From assembly GCA_964490765.1 (NCBI GenBank), contig CAZBDV010000011.1, forward strand, positions 6,990 to 70,989: a stretch of DNA of 64,000 bases, written 5' to 3'. Below, piece after piece: positions 1-8,168 of this stretch (positions are counted from its first letter, which is position 1; each line of letters opens with the position of its first letter). Position numbers and translations under genes: made by a program. Source of the stretch: CAZBDV01 sp964490765 (GTDB taxonomy: Bacteria > Cloacimonadota > Cloacimonadia > Cloacimonadales > JAJBBL01). Below the pieces are notes generated by a model. It did no database searches. It saw only the letters and a program-made list of their open reading frames with translations, and was not told the DNA's origin.

Positions 1-2240
1 CCACCTATCTGAAGATTCTCTTCGGTCTCAATCTTCCCCAGTATATTGTGCTGACTATCCTCTGTTTGTTCATACATAATCTCGTCGGGAACAAGTACAC
101 CGGTCATTTCGTTTTCATTGCCTTCTATCTATTGACCCCCTTTCTGCAATATGCCGGATTGCATCATACCCTGCTGCGATTCAATGAGACACCGGTTGTG
201 ATCTACTCCGATATGAATGGCCTGGGTAACAATCTTCCGGGATATGTCTGGTTTACCATTTACTGGTCGTTGTTGGCCTTATTGATAGCCTATCTGACTG
301 TTATGCTCCGGAAAAGGGGATATAGCGGGTTCAACTACCGGAAATTCTGGTCGGATATCAGGGTGAAACATAATTATCTCTTCCCCCTTGCTATTCTTCT
401 GCTTTTCCTGGCTACAGGGGGTTACATTTTTTACAACACGAATATCCTGAACAGTTATCTCTCACCGAAAGCAGCAGAGCGGCTGGCGGTAGATTTCGAA
501 CTGCGATACAGCAAATATGCCGATTTACCCCAACCGAAGATTACCGATATCAACATCAGGGTCGATATCTATCCGGAGACAAAAGACCTTATCTATGGCG
601 GGGTATATACTCTGGAGAACAAAACCGGGGAACCTGTCTCCAGTATTCACGTTATGCTGCCACAGGGTGTAGAAGTCACCACTCTTGCATTTTCGGACGA
701 ACACATTCTTCAGGAGAAAGATACGACTTTCAATTACCATATCTATGAATTAGAAGAGCCTTTGTTCCCGGGAGGAAAGACAGAACTGAAGTTCGAACTC
801 AGTTTGCTGACCAAGGGTTTCAACCTGGATGAAAATCAATACATCAACCGGAACGGAACTTTTATCCATAGCACATATTTCCCCTCCATAGGATACAATG
901 ACCGATACGAGATCAACTCACCCCGTACGAGAAGGAGATACAATCTGCCGGAAAAGGAAAGGTTCCGGGAAATCGATGATCCAGCCGGCCTGGCCAGAAA
1001 TTATGTTTCGCAAGACGCCGATTGGGTTACTTTCGAAGCACTGCTCAGTACTTCTGCCCGACAGACCGCTCTCACTTCCGGTGATCTGATCACCAGCTGG
1101 TCTGAAAATGACAGAAACTACTTCCATTACCGGTTAGACGGTAAGATGATCAACTATTATGCTATTCTTTCAGCAGAGTACGAAATTATGAAAGACCGCT
1201 GGAACGATATCGATATCGAGATCTATTATGATTCCAAACATCATTACAACATTGCCGATATGATGAGAGGGGCGAAGAATTCCCTCCGGTATCTGGAAAA
1301 TTCATTCGGCCCCTATCCCCACACTGTGTTACGGATAGCCGAGTTTCCACGCTACGGGTCCTTTGCTCAATCCCTGCCTACTCTGATCCCCTTCTCGGAG
1401 GCGATAGGTTTTATCGCCGATATCCGGACAGATAAGGTGAATTATCCCTTCGCGATTACTGCTCACGAGGCTGCTCATCAGTGGTGGGCACATCAGGTGA
1501 TAGGAGCCAATGTAAAAGGAGCCCTGACCATAGTCGAGGCCCTGGCTCAATACAGTGCCCTGATGATAATGAAGCGGGAATTTTCCTCTGATATCTTTCG
1601 CAGCCAGTTACTTTATGACCTGACATCCTACCTCTCGGGCAGGTCTTCCGAAAGCAGAGAAGAAAACCCTGTCTATCTCGATGAAGGCCAACAATATATC
1701 CATTACAGCAAGGGGGCTATAGCATTTTACGGCCTGGCCAGTTATATTGGTGAAGAAGAATTGAACAGCTCATTCCGCAGGTTTGTTGCTGATAAGGGAT
1801 ATCAGGAACCACCTTATCCTACGACTCTGGAACTGTTCGATTATATCGATGTACCTGATTCACTACACTACTTCTTCGAAGATACATTCAAGAGGATCAC
1901 ACTCTACGAAAACAAAATACTCGAGGCTTCGTCGCAACAGAATTCCGACGGTAGTTATACACTCACGACTCGTATATCGACCAAAAAGTTCTATTCTGAT
2001 GGACTGGGCAACCTGGAAAGTGGCGAGCTTTCGGACTGGATAGAAGTAGTGGTATATGATCAGGTTTTTGCCGGTGGCAGGAAGATGAAACGGCCCATCT
2101 ATCGTGAATACCTTCTGTTCACTGAAGAGGAAACCGACCTGGAACTTACTCTCGATAACGAACCTGTATTTGTCGGTATAGATCCCGAATATAAGCTGAT
2201 AGATATGATGCCTTACAGAAACATTTACGAGATCAAATAA
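1..2240 (+). CDS. ABC-2 type permease fused to M1 family aminopeptidase, 5' partial
   Basis: The frame is open to the left edge of the window, so the start lies outside; the GTG at 48 is only the first possible internal start. The visible N-terminal part has about four hydrophobic segments, one of them at about nucleotides 410-440, which fits the end of an ABC-2 permease. The rest is a gluzincin peptidase domain. The zinc site HEAAHQWW begins at nucleotide 1464, with the third ligand probably the Glu in TIVEALAQYSAL about 20 residues later. This permease/M1 fusion is known from Bacteroidota, where an ATPase gene usually precedes it. Peptide cleavage at the membrane coupled to export is inference. 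The following gene starts 23 bases downstream and may share the transcript. Confidence 0.85.
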   Translation, partial: TYLKILFGLNLPQYIVLTILCLFIHNLVGNKYTGHFVFIAFYLLTPFLQYAGLHHTLLRFNETPVVIYSDMNGLGNNLPGYVWFTIYWSLLALLIAYLTVMLRKRGYSGFNYRKFWSDIRVKHNYLFPLAILLLFLATGGYIFYNTNILNSYLSPKAAERLAVDFELRYSKYADLPQPKITDINIRVDIYPETKDLIYGGVYTLENKTGEPVSSIHVMLPQGVEVTTLAFSDEHILQEKDTTFNYHIYELEEPLFPGGKTELKFELSLLTKGFNLDENQYINRNGTFIHSTYFPSIGYNDRYEINSPRTRRRYNLPEKERFREIDDPAGLARNYVSQDADWVTFEALLSTSARQTALTSGDLITSWSENDRNYFHYRLDGKMINYYAILSAEYEIMKDRWNDIDIEIYYDSKHHYNIADMMRGAKNSLRYLENSFGPYPHTVLRIAEFPRYGSFAQSLPTLIPFSEAIGFIADIRTDKVNYPFAITAHEAAHQWWAHQVIGANVKGALTIVEALAQYSALMIMKREFSSDIFRSQLLYDLTSYLSGRSSESREENPVYLDEGQQYIHYSKGAIAFYGLASYIGEEELNSSFRRFVADKGYQEPPYPTTLELFDYIDVPDSLHYFFEDTFKRITLYENKILEASSQQNSDGSYTLTTRISTKKFYSDGLGNLESGELSDWIEVVVYDQVFAGGRKMKRPIYREYLLFTEEETDLELTLDNEPVFVGIDPEYKLIDMMPYRNIYEIK

Positions 2241-2263
2241 AAACTACAAAAAGGAGTAGATCA

Positions 2264-2962
2264 ATGAAAAGAATCGTAGCAACCCTGTTATGTTTAACCT
2301 CGCTCGGACTGCTCGTTGCCGGAAACAATGATCTCTGGGAAAGAGCAACCGCTATAGCCCGCGAGAACTGGAACCTTGTGCCGGGTAAAACGGTTACCAT
2401 AACAGAAACTAGAAATCTCAAGGAAGATGAAGAAACTACTAAGACCGAATATGTAATAAGCCACGAACCTTTTGAGAATCTTGTGATGAACGAGCTGATA
2501 TCTTCTACAGTCGATGGCGTGGAACAGAACAGAGATGAGGCCATGCTGCAGTACGCCGAACCACTGAAAAGGGATAACACTCCCAAACAGGAGGGGATGT
2601 TTTTCACCGAACCTGGCCAGGGACTGAGTATAGAGCTAAACGGTACTGAAGAGAATATTAACGGTTTCCATTGTCTAGCATTCGATTTCGCTTATGAAAC
2701 TAATCATAACAATACCACACAGCTGGGTACTCTCTGGTTGGATAAACAATCTGGTGCCCTGATCAAAAAAGAGTTCCAGGTGGATAAAAATCCAAGATTC
2801 GTCACAGATATGGAGATAACTCAATATTACCATTACGATCCAGCTACCGGTGAATGGTATGAAGAGATGGTTGATACAGTCATTAATATCTCCGCAATGG
2901 GTAACGAACTCATAAATTACACAAAGGTAATTTATTCCGACTATTGGAGATTCGGAGAATAG
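2264..2962 (+). CDS. Secreted hypothetical protein, possibly LolA-like
   Basis: A 232-residue protein with a clear signal peptide (basic MKR, hydrophobic core to about residue 19) and a strong ribosome site, AAAAGGAG, nine bases before the ATG. The mature part is mostly polar, rich in Glu, Thr and Asn, with alternating beta-type segments. A stretch near residue 165 (GTLWLDKQSGALIKKEF) resembles proteins of the outer-membrane lipoprotein-sorting (LolA/LolB-like) fold, in which a beta sheet forms a hydrophobic half-barrel. I cannot assign a function. Its closeness to the permease/peptidase gene suggests a shared transcript, and the hairpin just downstream suggests this is the last gene of that unit. 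Confidence 0.75.
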   Translation: MKRIVATLLCLTSLGLLVAGNNDLWERATAIARENWNLVPGKTVTITETRNLKEDEETTKTEYVISHEPFENLVMNELISSTVDGVEQNRDEAMLQYAEPLKRDNTPKQEGMFFTEPGQGLSIELNGTEENINGFHCLAFDFAYETNHNNTTQLGTLWLDKQSGALIKKEFQVDKNPRFVTDMEITQYYHYDPATGEWYEEMVDTVINISAMGNELINYTKVIYSDYWRFGE

Positions 2963-2972
2963 CACTTCGAGG

Positions 2973-3009
2973 GCTCTGTGCCGTGGTTATTATCTCCCCG
3001 GCACAGAGC
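2973..3009 (+). terminator. Hairpin after the first operon, terminator-like
   Basis: An 11-bp perfect stem, GCTCTGTGCCG (2973-2983) with CGGCACAGAGC (2999-3009), and a 15-base loop. It lies 10 bases after the stop of the secreted protein. No solid T-run follows (GTTCATCTCTCC), so it may be a weak terminator or an RNA 3'-end stabiliser. Confidence 0.5.
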
Positions 3010-3273
3010 TGTTCATCTCTCCTTTAGAAATATTCGAGCCCCCGCTTAAAACCTCCGCCAGAACTCAAAACAGTTCTTATCTCACGCCCGAAAATTTAGA
3101 AAATTATTATAACAATAAGCCCTGTTCAGCATAGATAATCAGCTCGTGCCTCATCAGCGAAAGTCATTGACATTTATCGTTTCCATTGTAACTTATTAAT
3201 GATTATGATAAGCAGATAAACTGATGATATAGAAACGAATGATCAGTTACATATCCGATTTGATGGAGTCGTA
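3010..3273 (+). promoter_or_regulatory. Intergenic leader upstream of pncB with a possible promoter
   Basis: No reading frame of note. TTGACA at 3167-3172 followed after 16 bases by TAACTT (3189-3194) is a possible sigma-70-like promoter, about 80 bases before pncB. I see no riboswitch-like structure; NAD-responsive control cannot be read from the sequence. Confidence 0.3.
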
Positions 3274-4695
3274 ATGGAGAGCAAGAATCAATTTCTGGGC
3301 TTATATACCGATCTTTACGAACTGACGATGGCACAGGGCTATTTTTTAACCGGGAAGAGAGAAACAGAAGCAACGTTTGATTATTTCTTCCGGGAAAATC
3401 CTTTTGATGGTGGTTATGTGATCTTTGCTGGATTACAGGATTTTCTGGACAGTTTACACAATTTCCGTTTCGATAGTAGTTCCTGCCGCTATCTGGAGAA
3501 ACTTGGTTTTAAAAAAGACTTCATTGAATATCTTACCAGGTTCACCTTTCGTGGTGAGATCTTCGCTCCGAGAGAAGGAGAGATAGTCTTTCCCTATGAA
3601 CCACTAATGATAGTCAAGGGTAATATTCTGGAAACACAGATCATCGAGACGCTGCTCCTGAACATCATTAATTTTCAGTCTCTGATAGCCACCAAAGCCA
3701 CTCGTATCCGCAATGTAGCCGGATCCCGGGCTGTAATGGATTTCGGCCTGAGGCGTGCTCAGAGCTGGGGTGGTCTGCATGCCAGCAGAGCTGCGGTCAT
3801 TGGTGGTTGTGATTCCACATCTAATGTTTATGCAGCCAGACTCTATGATATTCCACCTGCAGGGACACAGGCACATTCCTGGATTCAGAATTTCGAATCC
3901 GAACTGACTGCCTTCAGGCATTATGCCAGGATCTATCCCGATAATTGCATACTGCTTGTTGATACCTATAACACGCTGAATTCTGGTGTGCCGAATGCCA
4001 TTAAAGTAGCCAGTGAAATGGAGAGTAAAGGTGCCAGGCTGAGAGGTATCCGGCTCGATAGCGGCGACCTTGCCTATCTCAGTAAGCAAGCCAGAGAGAT
4101 GCTCGATGCAGCGGGACTCACCTATGTCAAAATTTTCGCCTCTAACCAGCTCGATGAGTATGTCATCAGGAGCCTTAACCAGCAGAACGCACCAATAGAC
4201 GGTTTTGGTGTCGGAACCTCTCTCGTTACCGGAAGAGATGATGCAGCACTCGATGGGGTTTATAAATTGAGTATGAGTGATGGCAAACCAAGGCTGAAGC
4301 TCTCGGAAACCATAGCAAAGATCGTTATCCCGGGCGTGAAGTCGGTATACCGTTATTACAACGGGGATGGTTCTTTCTATGCCGATGCGATCTGTCTTGA
4401 GGGAGAAAAGCAAATCGATACAATCTATCATCCGCACGAGCAGGAGACCTGGTGCTCTCTAAAAGGTAAGGAATACTCCCCTCTACTGGAGAGGGTTATG
4501 ATAAAGGGTGAACAGGTTACCAGTAGAATTCCTGTACAGCAGATCGCCGAATACAGTAGGAGGGAGTTCAATATACTCCCGGATGAGTATAAGCGATTCG
4601 AGAATCCCCATATCTATAAGGTCGGATTGAGTAGTAAGCTTATTCGTTTGAGAAACAATTTGATTAAAACCACAGAAAAGAGAGTGAAAGGCTAA
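3274..4695 (+). CDS. pncB: Nicotinate phosphoribosyltransferase
   Basis: Converts nicotinate and PRPP (with ATP) to nicotinate mononucleotide, the entry step of the Preiss-Handler route to NAD in the cytoplasm. The N-terminus YTDLYELTMAQGYF and the phosphoribosyl-binding region LRGIRLDSGDLAYLSKQA (around residue 262) are hallmarks of the family. At 473 residues it matches the longer bacterial form. It is followed nine bases later by pncA, which makes its substrate, so the two form a nicotinamide salvage operon. NadE is also in this window (23567), but NadD is not seen. Confidence 0.95.
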   Translation: MESKNQFLGLYTDLYELTMAQGYFLTGKRETEATFDYFFRENPFDGGYVIFAGLQDFLDSLHNFRFDSSSCRYLEKLGFKKDFIEYLTRFTFRGEIFAPREGEIVFPYEPLMIVKGNILETQIIETLLLNIINFQSLIATKATRIRNVAGSRAVMDFGLRRAQSWGGLHASRAAVIGGCDSTSNVYAARLYDIPPAGTQAHSWIQNFESELTAFRHYARIYPDNCILLVDTYNTLNSGVPNAIKVASEMESKGARLRGIRLDSGDLAYLSKQAREMLDAAGLTYVKIFASNQLDEYVIRSLNQQNAPIDGFGVGTSLVTGRDDAALDGVYKLSMSDGKPRLKLSETIAKIVIPGVKSVYRYYNGDGSFYADAICLEGEKQIDTIYHPHEQETWCSLKGKEYSPLLERVMIKGEQVTSRIPVQQIAEYSRREFNILPDEYKRFENPHIYKVGLSSKLIRLRNNLIKTTEKRVKG

Positions 4696-4704
4696 GGAGG
4701 ATTG

Positions 4705-5325
4705 ATGAAAGCACTTTTAATAGTCGATGTCCAGATAGATTTCTGTCCAGGGGGTGCCCTTCCGGCACCGAATGGTGATATGATAATTCCAACGATAAAC
4801 AGGTTAATGAAGAAATTCCCACTCGTAGTAGCTTCGAAAGATTATCATCCGCAGGATTCCAAACACTTCGAAAAGTGGCCGCCTCATTGTATAGCTGGAA
4901 CAGAGGGTGCAGAATTTCACCCGAAACTCGACACCGAGATCAGCGATATTCAGATGAAAGGTAAGAAAGATCGCAAAGACAGGGGAAGTGATTCTTCTCA
5001 TCACAGAAAAGAGGATAACATCGACAAGGTATTTCTCAAGGGAACCGGTAAGGCAGATGAGGCCTATTCAGCCTTCCATGCTACCAATGATGATCTGGAG
5101 AAATTCCTCAAAGCCAAGAAGGTCACTGATCTCTATATTACCGGCCTGACCACCGATTACTGTGTCAAGGAGACTGCTCTCGATGCCGTTAAAAAAGGAT
5201 TTGAGACCTACGTAGTGACCGATGCTATTGCAGCAGTAAACGCCAGAGAAGGTGATGGCGAGAGAGCATTGCAGAAGATGAAAAAAGAGGGAGTGAAACT
5301 GGTTACTTCCAGACAGATTTCTTAG
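4705..5325 (+). CDS. pncA: Nicotinamidase (isochorismatase-fold hydrolase)
   Basis: Hydrolyses nicotinamide to nicotinate and ammonia, feeding PncB directly upstream. The N-terminal LIVDVQIDFCPGGALP carries the catalytic Asp, and ITGLTTDYCVKETALD carries the nucleophilic Cys. I start at the ATG at 4705, four bases after a perfect AAGGAGG (4694-4700); a TTG at 4702 would sit only one base from that site. The protein has 206 residues. An unusual highly charged stretch of about 20 residues (roughly 91-110, rich in Lys, Asp, Ser and His) sits ahead of the conserved VFLKGTGKADEAYSAF segment and is longer than in typical PncA. Confidence 0.93.
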   Translation: MKALLIVDVQIDFCPGGALPAPNGDMIIPTINRLMKKFPLVVASKDYHPQDSKHFEKWPPHCIAGTEGAEFHPKLDTEISDIQMKGKKDRKDRGSDSSHHRKEDNIDKVFLKGTGKADEAYSAFHATNDDLEKFLKAKKVTDLYITGLTTDYCVKETALDAVKKGFETYVVTDAIAAVNAREGDGERALQKMKKEGVKLVTSRQIS

Positions 5326-5417
5326 ATTTCTCTTAAAGAGGCTCTATTAAATAAAGCGTTAAATCGGAAATCTCTCAGAAAAGTAAGCACGATAGACCCC
5401 TGACATCCGTGGTCAAT

Positions 5418-6335
5418 CTAGGTAGTTATGATATCCTGCAATTTACGCTCTGCGTGCTTTAATGTCTGTTTAATTTCGCTCATATCTTGCCACGGATCTT
5501 CTATTTGAGCTAACCTTCTGAAAATGTTTGTCATATTATAACTCCGTGCGTTGAGTTGATCATCAGAAAGTTCATCCCAATGAACGGGTGTCGCTACCGG
5601 AGCGCCAGGTTTTGCCCTGACTGCATAAGGGGTAACCGTGGTCTGTCCGTAGGCATTTCTTGAAGTATCTATTAACAGGCGGGTTCTTGGGGTCTCCCCC
5701 TTTTTTATCTTTGCAGTTATCCGTTCAGGATATTGCTCTGCCACAAACTCTGCAACTGATTGGGCGAAAGATCGGACTTTATCAAACCGCTTATCTCTTC
5801 TCAAGGGTACGATCAAGTGAACTCCTTTTGAACCAGTTGTCATGACAAATACGGTTAAGTTAAGCTCCTTCACGAGAAATTCGTGTAAGATTTCCGCTGC
5901 CCAGCTTATCTGTGTAAAATCACGTTCAGGCGGATCAAGATCAAATATCATACGGTCAGGATAGTCAGGTTTATCCCTTCTGCTTAACCAGGTATGCGGT
6001 GTTATGCAGGCCTGATTCGCAAGATATACCAGGGTGGCTCTATTATTACAGATAACCCGGGGTACTACACCTCCCTCTTTCTTTTCAATCCGGCTCAGTT
6101 TCAGCCAGCCAGGAAAATAGTCAGAAGCTTTATGCTGATAAAAACTATCACCTTTTATGCCCTCCGGAAATCTATGCATGGTGATCGGACGATCTTTCAT
6201 ATAGGGAAGGATTGTTTTGGCTATCTTTAGATAGTATTCGACCAGGTCTCCTTTAGATATTTTATCTTCAGGAAAGAAAACCTTATCCTCATTTGATATC
6301 TCGATTATATGCCTGTCGATAGTCAGTTTTTTCAT
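5418..6335 (-). CDS. LigD-type DNA polymerase/primase domain protein (NHEJ)
   Basis: Stand-alone polymerase domain of the bacterial end-joining protein LigD, an archaeo-eukaryotic primase fold that adds nucleotides at broken ends. The metal-binding MIFDLDPPERDF and the GSKGVHLIVPL motif are present, and the 305 residues match the domain length. It has its own ribosome site (GGAGTAG before ATGAAAAAAC) and begins two bases after the ligase gene ends, so it is the third gene of a phosphoesterase-ligase-polymerase operon. In many bacteria these three are one polypeptide. No Ku gene is in the window. The last residues up to the stop at 5418 are intact, so this is not a fragment. Confidence 0.9.
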   Translation of the reverse strand: MKKLTIDRHIIEISNEDKVFFPEDKISKGDLVEYYLKIAKTILPYMKDRPITMHRFPEGIKGDSFYQHKASDYFPGWLKLSRIEKKEGGVVPRVICNNRATLVYLANQACITPHTWLSRRDKPDYPDRMIFDLDPPERDFTQISWAAEILHEFLVKELNLTVFVMTTGSKGVHLIVPLRRDKRFDKVRSFAQSVAEFVAEQYPERITAKIKKGETPRTRLLIDTSRNAYGQTTVTPYAVRAKPGAPVATPVHWDELSDDQLNARSYNMTNIFRRLAQIEDPWQDMSEIKQTLKHAERKLQDIITT

Positions 6336-6337
6336 AT

Positions 6338-7366
6338 CTACTCCGGTGCTTCTCGTTTAACATCCTGTGGCCTCTTGTCCCGGCGCAGCCCTAAAAATCG
6401 GGGATGGCGTAGTTTACCATCCTCTGTCCATTCGGTAAACCCAATTTCTGCAACTAATTCAGGCTTGACCCACTGGACATTCTTGATCTGTAGGTCATTG
6501 TTATCTTTAAAAGGAGATGACTTCTCTATATTGTCTTTCAATCTTTCACTTAAATTCTTCAACATCTTATCATCAAAGCCGGTTCCCACTTTACCGGCAT
6601 AGATCAGTTCATCCTCCTCATAATAGCCGATTAGAAGGGCACCGAAGCCGATACGCGCCCCCTCTGGCTCCGTAAAGCCTCCAATCACAAATTCCTGCTG
6701 ATTGATACATTTAAACTTCAACCACTGCTTAGACCTGCCCTTTATATATCTGCTCTCAGCATTTTTAGCAATTAGTCCTTCCCACCCTTTTTCACATGCC
6801 GATTGAAAATACTCTTCGCCGTCTTCATTCTTATGCTGTACGAAACGAATCGGATCTTCCCACTTGAAAGCTTGTCTCAGTAGATTTTTACGCTTTCTCA
6901 AAGGAAGCCTCTCTATGTTATATCCATTTACATAGAGCAAATCGAATATATAATAATAAACTTTTACATCGCTATCTAGGGCTTTTTCAGGATCACTAAT
7001 ATGCATCCTGTTCTGTAATCTGGCAAAACTGGTAAGATTCTTATCAAATGCCAGAATCTCACCATCTGTGATAAAATCACTAATCTCTTCTTTGGCTAGA
7101 GCAGTAACTATCTCAGGATAAGTATTGTTAAGTTTTTTATTGTTCCGTGACATAAGATGTAAGGCATTCCCTGTGCGAAATGAAATACAACGTTCTCCGT
7201 CCAGTTTTCGTTCGAATAACCAATTCTCATCAGAAAATCTCCTGTGAGAGAGTGTTGCCAGCATAGGGTCGATAGAGTCAGGTTGAGGACCCTTCTTGAT
7301 CAACTTCTTTTCTTTGTCAGAAAGAGATGAGAACAAACCGAATTTCAAATTATTCATCTTACTCAT
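6338..7366 (-). CDS. ATP-dependent DNA ligase, LigD ligase-domain type
   Basis: Seals nicks and joined ends using ATP. The nucleotidyltransferase motif I is FERKLDGERCISF, with the adenylated Lys at residue 54. Further ligase motifs include FITDGEILAFD (III), WEGLIAKNAES (IV) and LKFKCINQQEFVIGG (V), followed by an OB-fold segment ending near RHPRFLGLRRDK, typical of LigD ligase domains. Length is 342 residues. It lies between the phosphoesterase gene (four-base gap) and the polymerase gene (two-base gap), so the three are surely co-transcribed. Role in non-homologous end joining or base-excision repair is inferred from the family. Confidence 0.92.
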   Translation of the reverse strand: MSKMNNLKFGLFSSLSDKEKKLIKKGPQPDSIDPMLATLSHRRFSDENWLFERKLDGERCISFRTGNALHLMSRNNKKLNNTYPEIVTALAKEEISDFITDGEILAFDKNLTSFARLQNRMHISDPEKALDSDVKVYYYIFDLLYVNGYNIERLPLRKRKNLLRQAFKWEDPIRFVQHKNEDGEEYFQSACEKGWEGLIAKNAESRYIKGRSKQWLKFKCINQQEFVIGGFTEPEGARIGFGALLIGYYEEDELIYAGKVGTGFDDKMLKNLSERLKDNIEKSSPFKDNNDLQIKNVQWVKPELVAEIGFTEWTEDGKLRHPRFLGLRRDKRPQDVKREAPE

Positions 7367-7370
7367 TAAC

Positions 7371-7964
7371 TCATTTGTCTTTTTGTTTTATCCTGGTTTT
7401 TCCAGAAAGAACAGACTCCGGTTCTGTCTCGACCGGATTACGGCGGGCGTCGGCCTCTTCGTCATTCATCTTGACTAATAGCCAGCGTTGATCTTTACCT
7501 TTGCCGGTTCTGATCAGGGCATATCCACCCCTGAGTTTCTTTCCCTCCAGCCAGACCGTCACGTGTCCATCCTCTAATGCCTGTAGCATAGAGACAGGTT
7601 TATCCTCTTTCTCATCAGTTTTGATGTTTCTGTAGGTTCCGGTATCCCAGACGAGCACTTTGCCTGCCCCATATTCACCTTCAGGTATCTCACCCTCAAA
7701 ATCGGCATACTCGAGGGGATGATCCTCTGTTGGAACAGCTAACCGCTTATCACGGGGATCGGTAGAAGGCCCTTTCGGAACAGCCCAGGACTTGAGAACT
7801 CCCTCGACCTCCAGCCGGAAATCATAGTGTAGCCTGCTGGCAAAATGTTTCTGGATCACAAAAATCGGTTTATCACCCTTTTTATCACCCCCACCCTCAG
7901 GTTCTGATGTTCTTTTGAAATCTCGCTTTTCGCGATACTTACTGAGCTTCTCTTTCGCTGTCAT
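7371..7964 (-). CDS. LigD-type 3'-phosphoesterase domain protein
   Basis: Removes 3'-terminal ribonucleotides and phosphates at DNA ends. The signature [18 protein letters not shown] holds the presumed metal ligands His40, His46 and Asp48, with the same spacing as in characterised LigD phosphoesterase domains. [17 protein letters not shown] and [20 protein letters not shown] follow as expected. The 197 residues include a Lys/Arg-rich N-terminus and C-terminus. First gene of the split LigD operon; the ribosome site is GGAGGGAAAG. The C-terminal tail ends in KTRIKQKDK. Confidence 0.92.
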   Translation of the reverse strand: MTAKEKLSKYREKRDFKRTSEPEGGGDKKGDKPIFVIQKHFASRLHYDFRLEVEGVLKSWAVPKGPSTDPRDKRLAVPTEDHPLEYADFEGEIPEGEYGAGKVLVWDTGTYRNIKTDEKEDKPVSMLQALEDGHVTVWLEGKKLRGGYALIRTGKGKDQRWLLVKMNDEEADARRNPVETEPESVLSGKTRIKQKDK

Positions 7965-8095
7965 ATGGTCTTTCCCTCCGCGATTTTCTTCCTTAAATAT
8001 TTATCACAAGAACAGACTCTCTGTCAAGCTTCCGATTATAATTGAGACCATTGAATGTAAAACAGCCAACCACTAAGATCAGAGAGAGATCTCTG

Positions 8096-8136
8096 GGGAA
8101 GAGTATAGTCGGCACGATGCCGACTATACTCTTCCC
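8096..8136. repeat. Long perfect intergenic palindrome (GTCGG...CCGAC family, copy 1)
   Basis: A 19-bp perfect inverted repeat (8096-8114 with 8118-8136) around a three-base CGA centre. It contains TATAGTCGGCA on the left and its complement on the right. It lies between the start of the split LigD operon and the end of the metal ATPase gene. No T-run follows on either strand. The core and the right flank (TTCCC then AATTAGTTAA) recur at 57165-57210, and the GTCGGC/GCCGAC core recurs at 42256-42295. It may also stop transcription from the ATPase gene. Confidence 0.75.
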
Positions 8137-8168
8137 AATTAGTTAACCCTGGTTTGTCCTGGAAACTG

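Noticed and set aside
3604..4437. Minus-strand 277-residue open frame inside pncB
   Set aside because: Lies wholly antisense to a clear nicotinate phosphoribosyltransferase, with no family motif of its own.
5418..7964. Split LigD as a frameshifted pseudogene
   Set aside because: Each part has an intact domain, its own start and a plausible ribosome site, and the gaps are short and clean.
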